From positions 1 through 57,985 of the forward strand of contig JAQXBF010000012.1 of NCBI GenBank assembly GCA_029252555.1: a DNA stretch of 57,985 bases, given 5' to 3'. The first letter of the stretch is position 1; every line of letters starts with the position of its first letter. Below, in pieces: positions 1-7,250 of this stretch. The notes under the pieces are model-generated. The model was given only the letters and a program-made list of their open reading frames with translations, was not told the DNA's origin and did not search any database. The DNA comes from Porticoccaceae bacterium (GTDB lineage Bacteria; Pseudomonadota; Gammaproteobacteria; Pseudomonadales; Porticoccaceae). The translations under genes were made by a program, and so were the position numbers.

Positions 1-19
1 AATAAACTGGAGATGCAAT

Positions 20-373
20 ATGAAGAAGATAGTAAGCCTAGTCCTGATGGGTTTGATGTTAACAACACCAGCCTTAGGCGCTGAGAAGTACATGGTTTCG
101 AAGATAAAGAACCTTCTAGTTGCTAGTGATGGTGACTTTGGTAACTGCATGGTTGAGCTTTATGTAAGCCCTACAACAGTCCTTTCAAGCTGCGCTGATG
201 GTTGGGTTAGCTTTAGCTGCTCGGGGACCTTTGCGGCCAAGTCAGATGCCAAAGGCATGATGGAAATGGCTCAGCTAGCGTTTCTGTTAGACAAAGAAGT
301 GAATATTGGTGTGGACGACTCTAAGCTCCACAACGGATATTGCTTGTCGAGTTATCTGGCCATTCTTCAGTAA
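20..373 (+). CDS. Secreted four-cysteine 117-aa protein, copy 1
   Basis: Function unknown. Residues 1-21 form a signal peptide (MKK start, hydrophobic core, cleavage near ALGA/EKY). The mature part of about 96 residues has four cysteines, in GNCMVEL, SSCADGW, FSCSGTF and NGYCLSS, which would allow two disulfides in the periplasm or outside the cell. The RBS ctggagatgc lies just before the start. The 19 bases ahead of the gene (aataaactggagatgcaat) match the end of the TSP3 tail gene found before copies 2 and 3, so a tail gene probably ends right at the window edge. The mature protein is identical to the copies at 2587 and 4457. The size and Cys pattern would suit a small OB-fold or B-subunit-like secreted protein, but that is only a guess. 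Confidence 0.85.
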   Translation: MKKIVSLVLMGLMLTTPALGAEKYMVSKIKNLLVASDGDFGNCMVELYVSPTTVLSSCADGWVSFSCSGTFAAKSDAKGMMEMAQLAFLLDKEVNIGVDDSKLHNGYCLSSYLAILQ

Positions 374-398
374 TTACTTAATAACTCATGGAGAAGCT

Positions 399-2426
399 AT
401 GTTTAACTTCCTAGCTGTTTGGTCAAAGACTCTGTGCTTTATAGTGCTTTTGTCATTTTCGTCACTAGGTTTTGCTGCAGATACAGATGGAGATGGCTAC
501 CCAGACGACGATGAGCTCGACTGGGGCAGTGATCCCTTGGATGCTAACTCTGTTCCAATGGGTGGTTTAAGTCTTACTCTGATAAAGGCATTCTTGGATA
601 AGCAAGAGGAGAGTGAGTCTGCCGCCGCCAATGGGACTTTAATCATTGGAAAATTATTATCTAAATATAATATTGGCGCAAATGTTTGCGCTGACAAAGA
701 TTTATCACTTACTTGCGATCCTCAAGAAGATATTGCAGTAACAGACGCAGACGGAGCATATAAACTCAACTTGACTAATCCGATAGATCAAGGATTTTTA
801 CTTGCCGAAATCAGCTCTCAAAATACAAAGGATACTTCTGGATTAAAGCCTGATAATTCATACGCACTTATGGCTCCTGGGATAATTATAGGGGGTACTC
901 AATCGAACAATATCTCTGTTTATACTACTATTCTAGCTGGATTGTTTCTTGACGACCCTTCAATTGAAAACTCCGAGTCAACATTCAACAGGGTTCAGAG
1001 GACACTAGAGTCTTCGATCCAATTGAAGTCTAAAATTGATGAAGACTTCATTGCTAACGATGATTCAAATGCGCAGTCCGCATCAGAGACCTTTCAAGGG
1101 ACTATTGAGGAAGTGCAGATTGATCTTGCTGATAGGGCGCGCTCTATTCTTCAATTAGCAAAAGGTGACACCTCTGGCTTAAGTATTAATCGCTCGGCAT
1201 ATACCTTCGCCGTTGATTTGGCTGCTCAGCAGGCAATCTATGAATTCTACTTGCAAGAGTCAGATGACGCATCGAGACAAGTCAAGGCAGCCGAGAAAAG
1301 TTCCTTTAGCAAATCTTCTAAGACCTCTGTTGATGTGAATCAAAGTGCCGCTTATGTGGCATCGGATGTGTCTGGTGGGACTGAAGAAATAAATCCGATG
1401 GCTGATACTTTGAGGAATCATGTAATAGTCGCCGGCTCTGGGATAGTAGCAAAATCATATGGAGGCCAGTGCAATTATGATTCGTCTGAAGATTATACTC
1501 AGATTGATTATTTGTCTTTTGACAATAACTCTGTAGCGGCTACAAATTTTTATCTTGACGGCGAAAGCTGGTTTCAGCCTTGCACAGGAGCGCCTGAAGA
1601 CTCGGATACTTATGTGTTATCAGCCTCAGGATGGGTCTTAGAGCAGCAATTTGGCTTAAATGGGTACGCGACTGAAGATAACTGTTTGATTGAGAATGAA
1701 GTCCCAGATCATTCAATAAAAAGGAAATATTGTTCTACAACTCGCGACTACTCTGGTGAAAGAATATCTATGGTTTTGCCAGATGTTGAGGGCCTGCCTG
1801 AAGCTGATACGTTTCCATCGGACTCCATAGCATTCGATGTGACCTGGACTAGAGAGGTCGACAGAGTTGAAATCTATACGATTTTTGCAGGATCAAATGG
1901 CGCTCTAGATTTTTCTTCTGATAAAAGCTCGTTAGTTGATTTCTTAAATCATAAAGTGGATAGAAATAAGCAAGGCAACTATGCTGACTTCTGGTGGGAA
2001 AAAAATACTCACCTACGTATCGTCAGCTTTGATGAGTCGTTAAAAGAGGGCTCTGCTTTATGGTATGACTCTAGTAAGGGCACGCCTGAAAATCATCAGA
2101 GTGGTAGTGGTGAAGGATGGGAGGTAAGGCCTTTTAGGGTGCAAGACGTTTTCGGAGTACCGATAGCAGTTTTTGATCGTAATGGGTACTCAATGGTTTC
2201 ATTCTCGTCCCCTGAATCATTTAACGATATTCCAGTGCTCGCATATCTTAGTAGTGAAGATGCTAATGGGATTTCTTCGGGTGTTTATCGAGGAGCCTTG
2301 GAGGGGCCCAACATTCCGTCTCGTCATAACGTAGGGCGATCTGATCTAGATAGATTCACCAATCTAACCTTTATCAATGCCGTCTTTGACTCTTTAGGAT
2401 TGCCTAGGTTACCAGTTCAGAGGTAG
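399..2426 (+). CDS. Mosaic TSP3-repeat surface/secreted protein (675 aa)
   Basis: No function recognised. I chose the ATG at 399, not the upstream frame opening at 306, because it has a good RBS (ggagaagct), starts after copy 1 ends and begins with a clear signal peptide (FIVLLSFSSLGFAA). Directly after it come one Ca2+-binding TSP3/EF-hand-like repeat (DTDGDGYPDDDELD) and the tail motif PMGGLSLTLIKAFLDKQ at about residues 50-66. The remaining 600 residues hold a carboxypeptidase-regulatory-like stretch (VTDADGAYKLNL) and Ser/Asp-rich sequence without a family I know. In the cupredoxin gene at 3615 the same TSP3-plus-tail module is at the C-terminus, so this gene looks like a fusion of a tail module with a different body. 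Base composition is A+T-rich compared with the core genes. Confidence 0.8.
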   Translation: MFNFLAVWSKTLCFIVLLSFSSLGFAADTDGDGYPDDDELDWGSDPLDANSVPMGGLSLTLIKAFLDKQEESESAAANGTLIIGKLLSKYNIGANVCADKDLSLTCDPQEDIAVTDADGAYKLNLTNPIDQGFLLAEISSQNTKDTSGLKPDNSYALMAPGIIIGGTQSNNISVYTTILAGLFLDDPSIENSESTFNRVQRTLESSIQLKSKIDEDFIANDDSNAQSASETFQGTIEEVQIDLADRARSILQLAKGDTSGLSINRSAYTFAVDLAAQQAIYEFYLQESDDASRQVKAAEKSSFSKSSKTSVDVNQSAAYVASDVSGGTEEINPMADTLRNHVIVAGSGIVAKSYGGQCNYDSSEDYTQIDYLSFDNNSVAATNFYLDGESWFQPCTGAPEDSDTYVLSASGWVLEQQFGLNGYATEDNCLIENEVPDHSIKRKYCSTTRDYSGERISMVLPDVEGLPEADTFPSDSIAFDVTWTREVDRVEIYTIFAGSNGALDFSSDKSSLVDFLNHKVDRNKQGNYADFWWEKNTHLRIVSFDESLKEGSALWYDSSKGTPENHQSGSGEGWEVRPFRVQDVFGVPIAVFDRNGYSMVSFSSPESFNDIPVLAYLSSEDANGISSGVYRGALEGPNIPSRHNVGRSDLDRFTNLTFINAVFDSLGLPRLPVQR

Positions 2427-2476
2427 ACAAAATTCAGCGAGTGATAAAAAGTGGGATTATAGGAATCCAAATAAAA

Positions 2477-2572
2477 GGCACTGACCTATTAAATGCTTGT
2501 TCAGCTCCTATGGGCGGATAAAGGCTTATCCTAATTAAAGCGTTCTTAGATAAACAAAAAGCAGATGAATAA
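2477..2572 (+). pseudogene. Relic of a TSP3-tail gene 3' end
   Basis: Read in one frame this stretch gives GTDLLNACSAPMGG, stop, RLILIKAFLDKQKADE, stop. It aligns without gaps to the C-terminus of the 3615-4442 gene (GTDPLDANSAPMGG then LSLILIKAFLDKQKADQ). A TTA-to-TAA change kills the frame. No start or upstream domain remains, so only the 3' end was carried along with copy 2 of the 117-aa gene. Confidence 0.75.
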
Positions 2573-2586
2573 ATCGGAGATGTAAT

Positions 2587-2940
2587 ATGAAGAAGATAAT
2601 AAGCCTGGTCCTAATGGGTTTGATGTTAACAACACCAGCCATAGGTGCTGAAAAGTACATGGTATCGAAGATAAAGAACCTCCTTGTAGCCAGTGATGGT
2701 GACTTTGGTAACTGCATGGTTGAGCTTTATGTAAGCCCTACAACAGTCCTTTCAAGCTGTGCTGATGGTTGGGTTAGCTTTAGCTGTTCCGGTACCTTTG
2801 CGGCTAAGTCAGATGCCAAAGGCATGATGGAAATGGCTCAGCTAGCGTTTCTGTTGGACAAAGAAGTGAATATCGGTGTGGACGACTCTAAGCTGCACAA
2901 CGGATATTGCTTGTCGAGCTATCTGGCAATTTTGCAATGA
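2587..2940 (+). CDS. Secreted four-cysteine 117-aa protein, copy 2
   Basis: Same protein as the copies at 20 and 4457. Only signal-peptide residues differ (MKKIISL, PAIGA), and the mature sequence with its four cysteines is identical. RBS atcggagatg. The stop TGA overlaps the ATG of the next gene (ATGA at 2937-2940), so copy 2 is translationally coupled to the unknown protein at 2937. Long stretches of DNA identity with copy 1, from about 2700 on, next to more diverged stretches would fit gene conversion between copies. Confidence 0.85.
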   Translation: MKKIISLVLMGLMLTTPAIGAEKYMVSKIKNLLVASDGDFGNCMVELYVSPTTVLSSCADGWVSFSCSGTFAAKSDAKGMMEMAQLAFLLDKEVNIGVDDSKLHNGYCLSSYLAILQ

Positions 2941-3452
2941 AGTATGTGTCATTGGGTGTCGCCTTTTTAATTGCTTTGTCTTTTCACCTTTTGAAAGAGG
3001 AGGTAGAAGTTGCATCCATAGCTGCGAAACCTGCATGGGAAGCTCGAAATAATGTAAGTGCAACTCTCAAAGGTGTTAGCAAAACAGACCCAGCGAGAGC
3101 GCATGATGGGAGCGTATTATCTTTGGAATCCAGGTCAAAGCTATTCTCTACTGTGGTCAGAATAGGTCCAGATTTAACTGTGCCGAATCACAGTGACCGC
3201 CAGAACGTTGAGGTCATTAGCATAGGTGAAATAAAGACTGTAGGTACGGTTGATCACAGTAGGTATTTTACTGATGAGGTTGAAATCGACGGCGAACTAA
3301 AAGACGTCTCTGAACTTATTGATGACGGTGTAATCAAGGAAGTTAAAATTGATGGTAGTTTAAAAGTAGCTGGGGCCCTAGACTACTCTTTTTCAAACGG
3401 GCCACCAGTAGTTGTCGGGAAAACTAAATTTGTGGAAGATAATGCCCCCTAA
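2937..3452 (+). CDS. Hypothetical membrane-anchored protein (171 aa)
   Basis: No family recognised. The start is the ATG that overlaps the stop of the 117-aa gene by 4 bp. An upstream in-frame start at 2907 would lie inside that gene and is less likely. An N-terminal hydrophobic segment (YVSLGVAFLIALSFHLL) suggests a signal anchor or an uncleaved signal peptide. The rest is hydrophilic with short valine- and aspartate-rich strands (EVEIDGELKDVSEL, VKIDGSLKVAGAL) that hint at a repetitive beta structure. Because it is coupled to copy 2, it may be a partner of the secreted protein. It does not appear beside copies 1 or 3. Confidence 0.65.
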   Translation: MKYVSLGVAFLIALSFHLLKEEVEVASIAAKPAWEARNNVSATLKGVSKTDPARAHDGSVLSLESRSKLFSTVVRIGPDLTVPNHSDRQNVEVISIGEIKTVGTVDHSRYFTDEVEIDGELKDVSELIDDGVIKEVKIDGSLKVAGALDYSFSNGPPVVVGKTKFVEDNAP

Positions 3453-3614
3453 ACATTTTTAGGTTTAACATGCTCTGTAATCGGCCAGAGGCACTAATGG
3501 GGGAGCATTAAGTTGTAGGAACTTGCCCAATTGCCGCGTTAAGAAATTAGCCGTTCAGCATAATCCAAAAAATGTTACGCCCCGTATCCTCAACGTTATT
3601 CATGGGGTATTGTG

Positions 3615-4442
3615 ATGTTTCCAAAGATAAGGGTTCCTCTAAGCAGCTCTAAATCAGGCTCTCAAGTTCAAGGCCGGTGGGCCTCCGGAATCATAGTTTG
3701 GTGCCTGATTGCCGGGTCCGTGAGCGCAGATGACATCTATGTTCGCTTAAATTCTAATCCCTTTTCGTCTCCTTTCTATATCTTTTCGTCTAGCGAAAAT
3801 GGTGTCTCAGAATCAATCGAACTCACCAAGGGTTCAACCTATGTTTTTATTCGAACGGATTCAGGGCACCCTTTTAATGTAGGTTCAGGCTGGCGAACAG
3901 CTCATCCAGAGCTAACCTCGAGTAGCACGGCGTCGGGTGATGCGGTCTCTGGGGTTGCTTCGATAGAACGCGGAGAGAGGTTAACGGTAACAATTCCGGA
4001 GAACTTTAGCGGCAGCACCGTGGCGTACTACTGTTTCCCTCATTCATCTATGGTTGCGAACATTTCAGTGGTAAGTGCTCCCGCTGGCCTAGATACAGAT
4101 TCTGATGGTATCTTAGATTCAAACGACCCAGACGACGATGGAGACGGTTTGTCAGACGCGCTGGAAGCTACCATCGGAACCAATCCCCTGATAGTTGATT
4201 CGGATGATGACGGTGTTGACGATGGATCAGACGCCTTTCCCCTGAATCCAAACGAAACAACTGACACCGATTCGGACGGAATCGGAGATAATTCGGACAG
4301 TGACGATGATAATGATGGTTACACAGATGCCGAAGAAGCAAATGAAGGTACTGATCCACTCGATGCTAATTCAGCCCCTATGGGTGGCTTAAGTCTTATT
4401 CTAATTAAAGCATTCTTAGATAAACAAAAAGCAGATCAATAA
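3615..4442 (+). CDS. Cupredoxin-like domain fused to TSP3 repeats
   Basis: Predicted secreted copper-binding protein with a Ca2+-binding tail. After a long n-region, a hydrophobic stretch (IIVWCLIAGSVSA) ends near residue 37. Residues about 40-150 resemble a cupredoxin: a first histidine in SGHPFNVG and a late Cys-His-Met cluster in YYCFPHSSM give the ligand set of a type-1 copper site. Residues about 160-250 are Asp-rich TSP3 repeats (DTDSDGILDSNDPDDDGDG and similar). The C-terminus is the tail PMGGLSLILIKAFLDKQKADQ. A GTG at 3612 is an alternative start. Copy 3 of the 117-aa gene follows 14 bp later. The electron-transfer partner, if any, is unknown. Confidence 0.75.
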   Translation: MFPKIRVPLSSSKSGSQVQGRWASGIIVWCLIAGSVSADDIYVRLNSNPFSSPFYIFSSSENGVSESIELTKGSTYVFIRTDSGHPFNVGSGWRTAHPELTSSSTASGDAVSGVASIERGERLTVTIPENFSGSTVAYYCFPHSSMVANISVVSAPAGLDTDSDGILDSNDPDDDGDGLSDALEATIGTNPLIVDSDDDGVDDGSDAFPLNPNETTDTDSDGIGDNSDSDDDNDGYTDAEEANEGTDPLDANSAPMGGLSLILIKAFLDKQKADQ

Positions 4443-4810
4443 ACCGGAGATGTAATATGAGGAAATTAGTAAGCCTAGTCCTAATGGGTTTGATGTTAAC
4501 AACACCAGCCATAGGCGCTGAGAAGTACATGGTATCGAAGATCAAGAATCTCCTTGTAGCGAGTGATGGTGACTTTGGTAACTGCATGGTTGAGCTTTAT
4601 GTAAGCCCCACAACAGTACTCTCAAGCTGTGCTGATGGATGGGTGAGCTTTAGCTGTTCAGGCACCTTTGCTGCTAAGTCTGATGCCAAGGGTATGATGG
4701 AGATGGCTCAGCTTGCCTTTCTGTTAGATAAAGAAGTAAACATCGGTGTTGACGACTCCAAGCTACACAACGGGTATTGCTTGTCGAGCTATCTCGCCAT
4801 ACTGCAGTAG
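4347..4810 (+). repeat. 464-bp direct repeat, unit C (tail + 117-aa gene)
   Basis: Partner of the unit at 2477-2940 with the same length. Here the tail part is intact and forms the end of the cupredoxin-TSP3 gene, so this is probably closest to the original arrangement. Confidence 0.8.
4457..4810 (+). CDS. Secreted four-cysteine 117-aa protein, copy 3
   Basis: Third copy of the protein at 20 and 2587, with signal-peptide changes only (MRKLVSL). The mature part is unchanged at protein level, although I count about 30 silent differences from copy 2. RBS accggagatg. It sits 14 bp after the cupredoxin-TSP3 gene and is probably co-transcribed with it. The 240 bp that follow, to the OMP gene at 5053, hold no gene that I can see. 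Confidence 0.85.
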   Translation: MRKLVSLVLMGLMLTTPAIGAEKYMVSKIKNLLVASDGDFGNCMVELYVSPTTVLSSCADGWVSFSCSGTFAAKSDAKGMMEMAQLAFLLDKEVNIGVDDSKLHNGYCLSSYLAILQ

Positions 4811-5052
4811 TCGTCCCTAAACTGCTGCCAGCGTTCTAGCAGACCGGAGGAAGGGCCTTACGTGACCTTAGCCACATTGCCAGATGTGTTTGCTAGTTCC
4901 CTCTGCATCCTTCCTGAAGCGCAGGACATACGTTTGGCTTTATAATATCACCAGTTTTAAAGAAAAAACGATTGCTAACACGACTCGTTGGCTATTACGA
5001 ATGCAGTTTTAAAAACTCTCAACGCAAGCTGGTTTTTTGTAAGATTGAAACT

Positions 5053-5931
5053 CTAAAAGCGAAACAAGAATCCCGCTCTAAAATTCCAGAAATCGTCCCT
5101 AGATCTTAGTTTGCTAAGTCTTTGGGCTTCAAGAGGAGTATAGGAGCTCGCTAAAGTAAGGCTCGATGATGAATTAATATCGTAGATCAAACCCACGCTA
5201 ATGGTTTGAACTGATCCACTAGAAGAAATAAAGGCTCGCTCACTCCCTGCTTTAAGTTGAGCTTCAATTGCAACAGACATGTCTAGATAGCTCGAGGAAA
5301 GAGATACCCATGGGCGCAGCTCTGATGGATTATTAAGTGACAAAAACACTTCGACTCCTTCGTGATCCATTTTTAAGTTATCATTAGATTCGCCAACGCA
5401 TCCAACAATATTTTCTGGGGTGTAGGGCTCAAACCTAGTTGTATCCGAACTACAGGTTACACTTGCTGTAACACCACCTCTAAGCAAAAATACACGCATC
5501 CCCACAGCGAATTTTTCACTGCTAATTAAAGGGCTTGAAACTGCCGCACCCCATAAACTTTTAGGTCTACTACCATTAATTTGGACAGGTGGTGTCCATG
5601 ACATTTCCGCGCTTAAATTCCATGGTAGCCCAATAGTAGCTCTTAATCTTCCAAACGCTGGGGATTTGTTTAAGTCCTCAGCCTTGAAGCCTCCGAAACC
5701 AATTTTTTGCTGCTCTCTAGTAAGGTGTGGAATAGAATTTAGCTCAGCAGAAATTGCTATTTCTTTAAAACTTGAGGCTTGAGGTGGTGTCTGCCCTAAA
5801 TTTTGTGTAGAGGTAGTCATGAATGCCATAGCCCATCCTTCTGGGCTATTGAGGTCTACTTTTTGATCTCCATATGTCATACAAGGAAAACAAACCACTG
5901 TAGAAAGTGCGGCTAGTCTTAATTTCATCAT
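5053..5931 (-). CDS. Outer-membrane beta-barrel-type protein (292 aa)
   Basis: Probable outer-membrane protein of unknown substrate. It has a signal peptide (MKLRLAALSTVVCFPCMTYG), alternating polar/hydrophobic strands throughout (FAVGMRVFLLRG, WVSLSSSYLDMSVAIEA, VQTISVGLIYDI, SSLTLASSYTPL) and ends in phenylalanine (FRAGFLFRF), the usual signal for barrel assembly. Two Met codons adjoin at the start, and aggaaaaaag in front serves as RBS. The pattern resembles FadL/OmpW-size barrels, but I cannot name a family. It faces away from the cassette region and has no co-directional neighbour, so it is probably transcribed alone. Confidence 0.7.
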   Translation of the reverse strand: MMKLRLAALSTVVCFPCMTYGDQKVDLNSPEGWAMAFMTTSTQNLGQTPPQASSFKEIAISAELNSIPHLTREQQKIGFGGFKAEDLNKSPAFGRLRATIGLPWNLSAEMSWTPPVQINGSRPKSLWGAAVSSPLISSEKFAVGMRVFLLRGGVTASVTCSSDTTRFEPYTPENIVGCVGESNDNLKMDHEGVEVFLSLNNPSELRPWVSLSSSYLDMSVAIEAQLKAGSERAFISSSGSVQTISVGLIYDINSSSSLTLASSYTPLEAQRLSKLRSRDDFWNFRAGFLFRF

Positions 5932-6253
5932 CTTTTTTCCTGAGGGGGTAGTTAAAGATATGTGTGATATTGTACCAACGCTCTGTTACAAATGTTGTGC
6001 ATGTAGATACCTCGCTAATGACTTTCCAATTTCCGCTGCTAAAGTGTCTTAAATTAGTTGTCTTGATACTAATAGCTTTGGAAAGTGGATTGCAGCTATT
6101 TATTGAAAAGGGCTTACCTTGGATGGTAGATGTTCACGCGAACTAGCCCTCATTTGACTGGATGGGGTATTTAGTTATGATTAAGAAATTTTCTATTAAA
6201 GACAGCACCTATGAAGCATATTATTACTGGAATCGTTTTGGGTAACTCTCTAA
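5932..6253. other. Stretch without a convincing gene
   Basis: A+T-rich. It contains a GTG-started 60-codon frame (5964-6146) with a hydrophobic segment and a 22-codon frame (6177-6245), neither with a good RBS. The first is followed directly by hairpin element E1 (6147-6167). Broken small genes are possible. Confidence 0.4.
6147..6167 (+). repeat. Hairpin element E1
   Basis: Shares CCCTCATTTGACT followed by ATG-GG with the element at 6677. The two halves CCTCATTT and GGATGGGG pair only with G-U wobbles, so folding would be at the RNA level. It lies right after a small frame that stops at 6146. Confidence 0.5.
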
Positions 6254-6646
6254 GTGTTTCTTTATTGGTTACTACTGCATCTCAATTGGTACACTAACCT
6301 CCCATCAATTAATATCAAGAGTGGCACTAGTTCTAACTATTTTGGGATCTTCCTCTGTTTTTTGTTAGGAGCATTTGTTGTTGGCTTATGGGAAATGGTT
6401 AAGAAAGTCTATATCGAGAAACAATGTGAAAAGTGCGGTTTATCTCGCAAAGTGACTTATCAATCAACTTTATTATCCTCTGTCGAGAAGGAAAAGTTAT
6501 TTAAAGAAAAACCTGGTCTATTCGCAAAGATAAATATTAATTTATCTCTATCACTTGAGAGTAATGTCACTGAAAATCAAACTATTTGTGTTAATTGTAG
6601 CCATGTGCGAAACCTGAGGCTTTCGAATGATGCACATCTTGTGTAA
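6254..6646 (+). CDS. Hypothetical small membrane protein with CxxC pairs
   Basis: Unrecognised and doubtful at the N-terminus, because the only start is a GTG at 6254 without a clear RBS. The frame codes for a hydrophobic segment (YFGIFLCFLLGAFVVGLWEMV, about residues 29-49) followed by a cytoplasmic-looking part with two cysteine pairs (QCEKCGLS, and later ICVNCSHV) that could bind zinc. Codon use is very A+T-rich, unlike the core genes. The start of the gene may have been lost, or a frameshift may separate it from the small frame at 6177. Confidence 0.45.
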   Translation: MFLYWLLLHLNWYTNLPSINIKSGTSSNYFGIFLCFLLGAFVVGLWEMVKKVYIEKQCEKCGLSRKVTYQSTLLSSVEKEKLFKEKPGLFAKININLSLSLESNVTENQTICVNCSHVRNLRLSNDAHLV

Positions 6647-6676
6647 ATGAGAATCTCATGAATACTTCTTCTCTTA

Positions 6677-6697
6677 CCCTCATTTGACTAAATGAGG
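6677..6697 (+). repeat. Hairpin element E2
   Basis: Perfect inverted repeat CCTCATTT-GACT-AAATGAGG. It shares a 13-bp core with E1 at 6147 and, like E1, follows a small frame (stop at 6646). There is no T-run after it, so it is not a standard terminator. Confidence 0.6.
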
Positions 6698-6797
6698 ATT
6701 ATTGCGGTCACACGGGGGCGATAAAACTTATCTCAAACTAGCAAGGTTTTTTTGAGGTGGACATTTATAATCTAGAAACGAAGGCTTTTGGGAAGTT

Positions 6798-6807
6798 GGG
6801 GGGGGGG
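6798..6807 (+). repeat. Poly-G tract (10 G)
   Basis: Ten consecutive G in an otherwise A+T-rich intergenic stretch (6647-6928) that holds no gene I can support. Such tracts slip during replication or sequencing. Confidence 0.9.
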
Positions 6808-6928
6808 TAAGCCACAGAGTTGCAATACCTGGTGAAAGCTAAGTGGAAGCGCGGTTGCTCGTGCCTGCCTGATATGAGATTTTGCGCTCACAACTGTAAC
6901 TCTACAGTATTTTAAATACCCATAACCG

Positions 6929-6953
6929 AAAAAACCCCAGCATTTGCCGGGGT
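6929..6953 (-). terminator. Rho-independent terminator of the tRNA-Ser gene
   Basis: On the minus strand, CCCCGGC-AAAT-GCTGGGG (one G-T pair) is followed by TTTTTT. It lies just downstream of the tRNA 3' end at 6969. Confidence 0.9.
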
Positions 6954-6968
6954 ATTAACGATACTTCT

Positions 6969-7059
6969 TGGCGGTGAGAGAGGGATTCGAACCCTCGAAA
7001 CGCTACAAACGCTTACACACTTTCCAGGCGTGCTCCTTCAGCCACTCGGACACCTCACC
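6969..7059 (-). tRNA. tRNA-Ser (GGA)
   Basis: Acceptor stem GGTGAGG pairs with TCTCACC, discriminator G, CCA encoded. The long variable arm and T-loop GGTTCGAATCC are visible, and the anticodon loop CTGGAAA gives anticodon GGA. It is nearly identical to enteric tRNA-Ser(GGA) as I remember it. Its 3' end faces the accessory block, the usual side for island integration. Confidence 0.97.
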
Positions 7060-7250
7060 ATAAACTTTTGCCGTTTTCCATCCTTAAGATCGGGCAGGCG
7101 CTCGGCACGCTCGCTGCTTCAATGGTTCCGAGGCTTACAGCCCGTTTTGAAGCGTCGCAACTGTACACAAACGTACCCTATAAAGCAATCAATGCTGAGG
7201 GCCCCAGCAGGATTCCGACGCTGGGCAAAAGTCGGTGCTAGACTAAAGTC

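Larger units (their letters stand above)
2477..2940 (+). repeat. 464-bp direct repeat, unit B (tail + 117-aa gene)
   Basis: The unit runs from the tail-encoding sequence through the intergenic RBS to the stop of the 117-aa gene. It aligns with 4347-4810, which is also exactly 464 bp. By eye there are many substitutions and no indel. A third unit lies at 1-373, cut by the window edge. Confidence 0.8.

Noticed and set aside
306-398. Longer start for the 675-aa TSP3 protein at 306
   Set aside because: It lies inside copy 1 of the 117-aa gene, lacks an RBS, and the signal peptide begins at 399.
20-4810. Calling the 117-aa protein an AB5 toxin B subunit
   Set aside because: Size, signal peptide and cysteines would fit, but no A subunit is nearby and no specific motif is seen.
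4811-6968. Integron cassette array
   Set aside because: Hairpin elements lack the attC core sites (RYYYAAC/GTTRRRY) and no integrase is visible.
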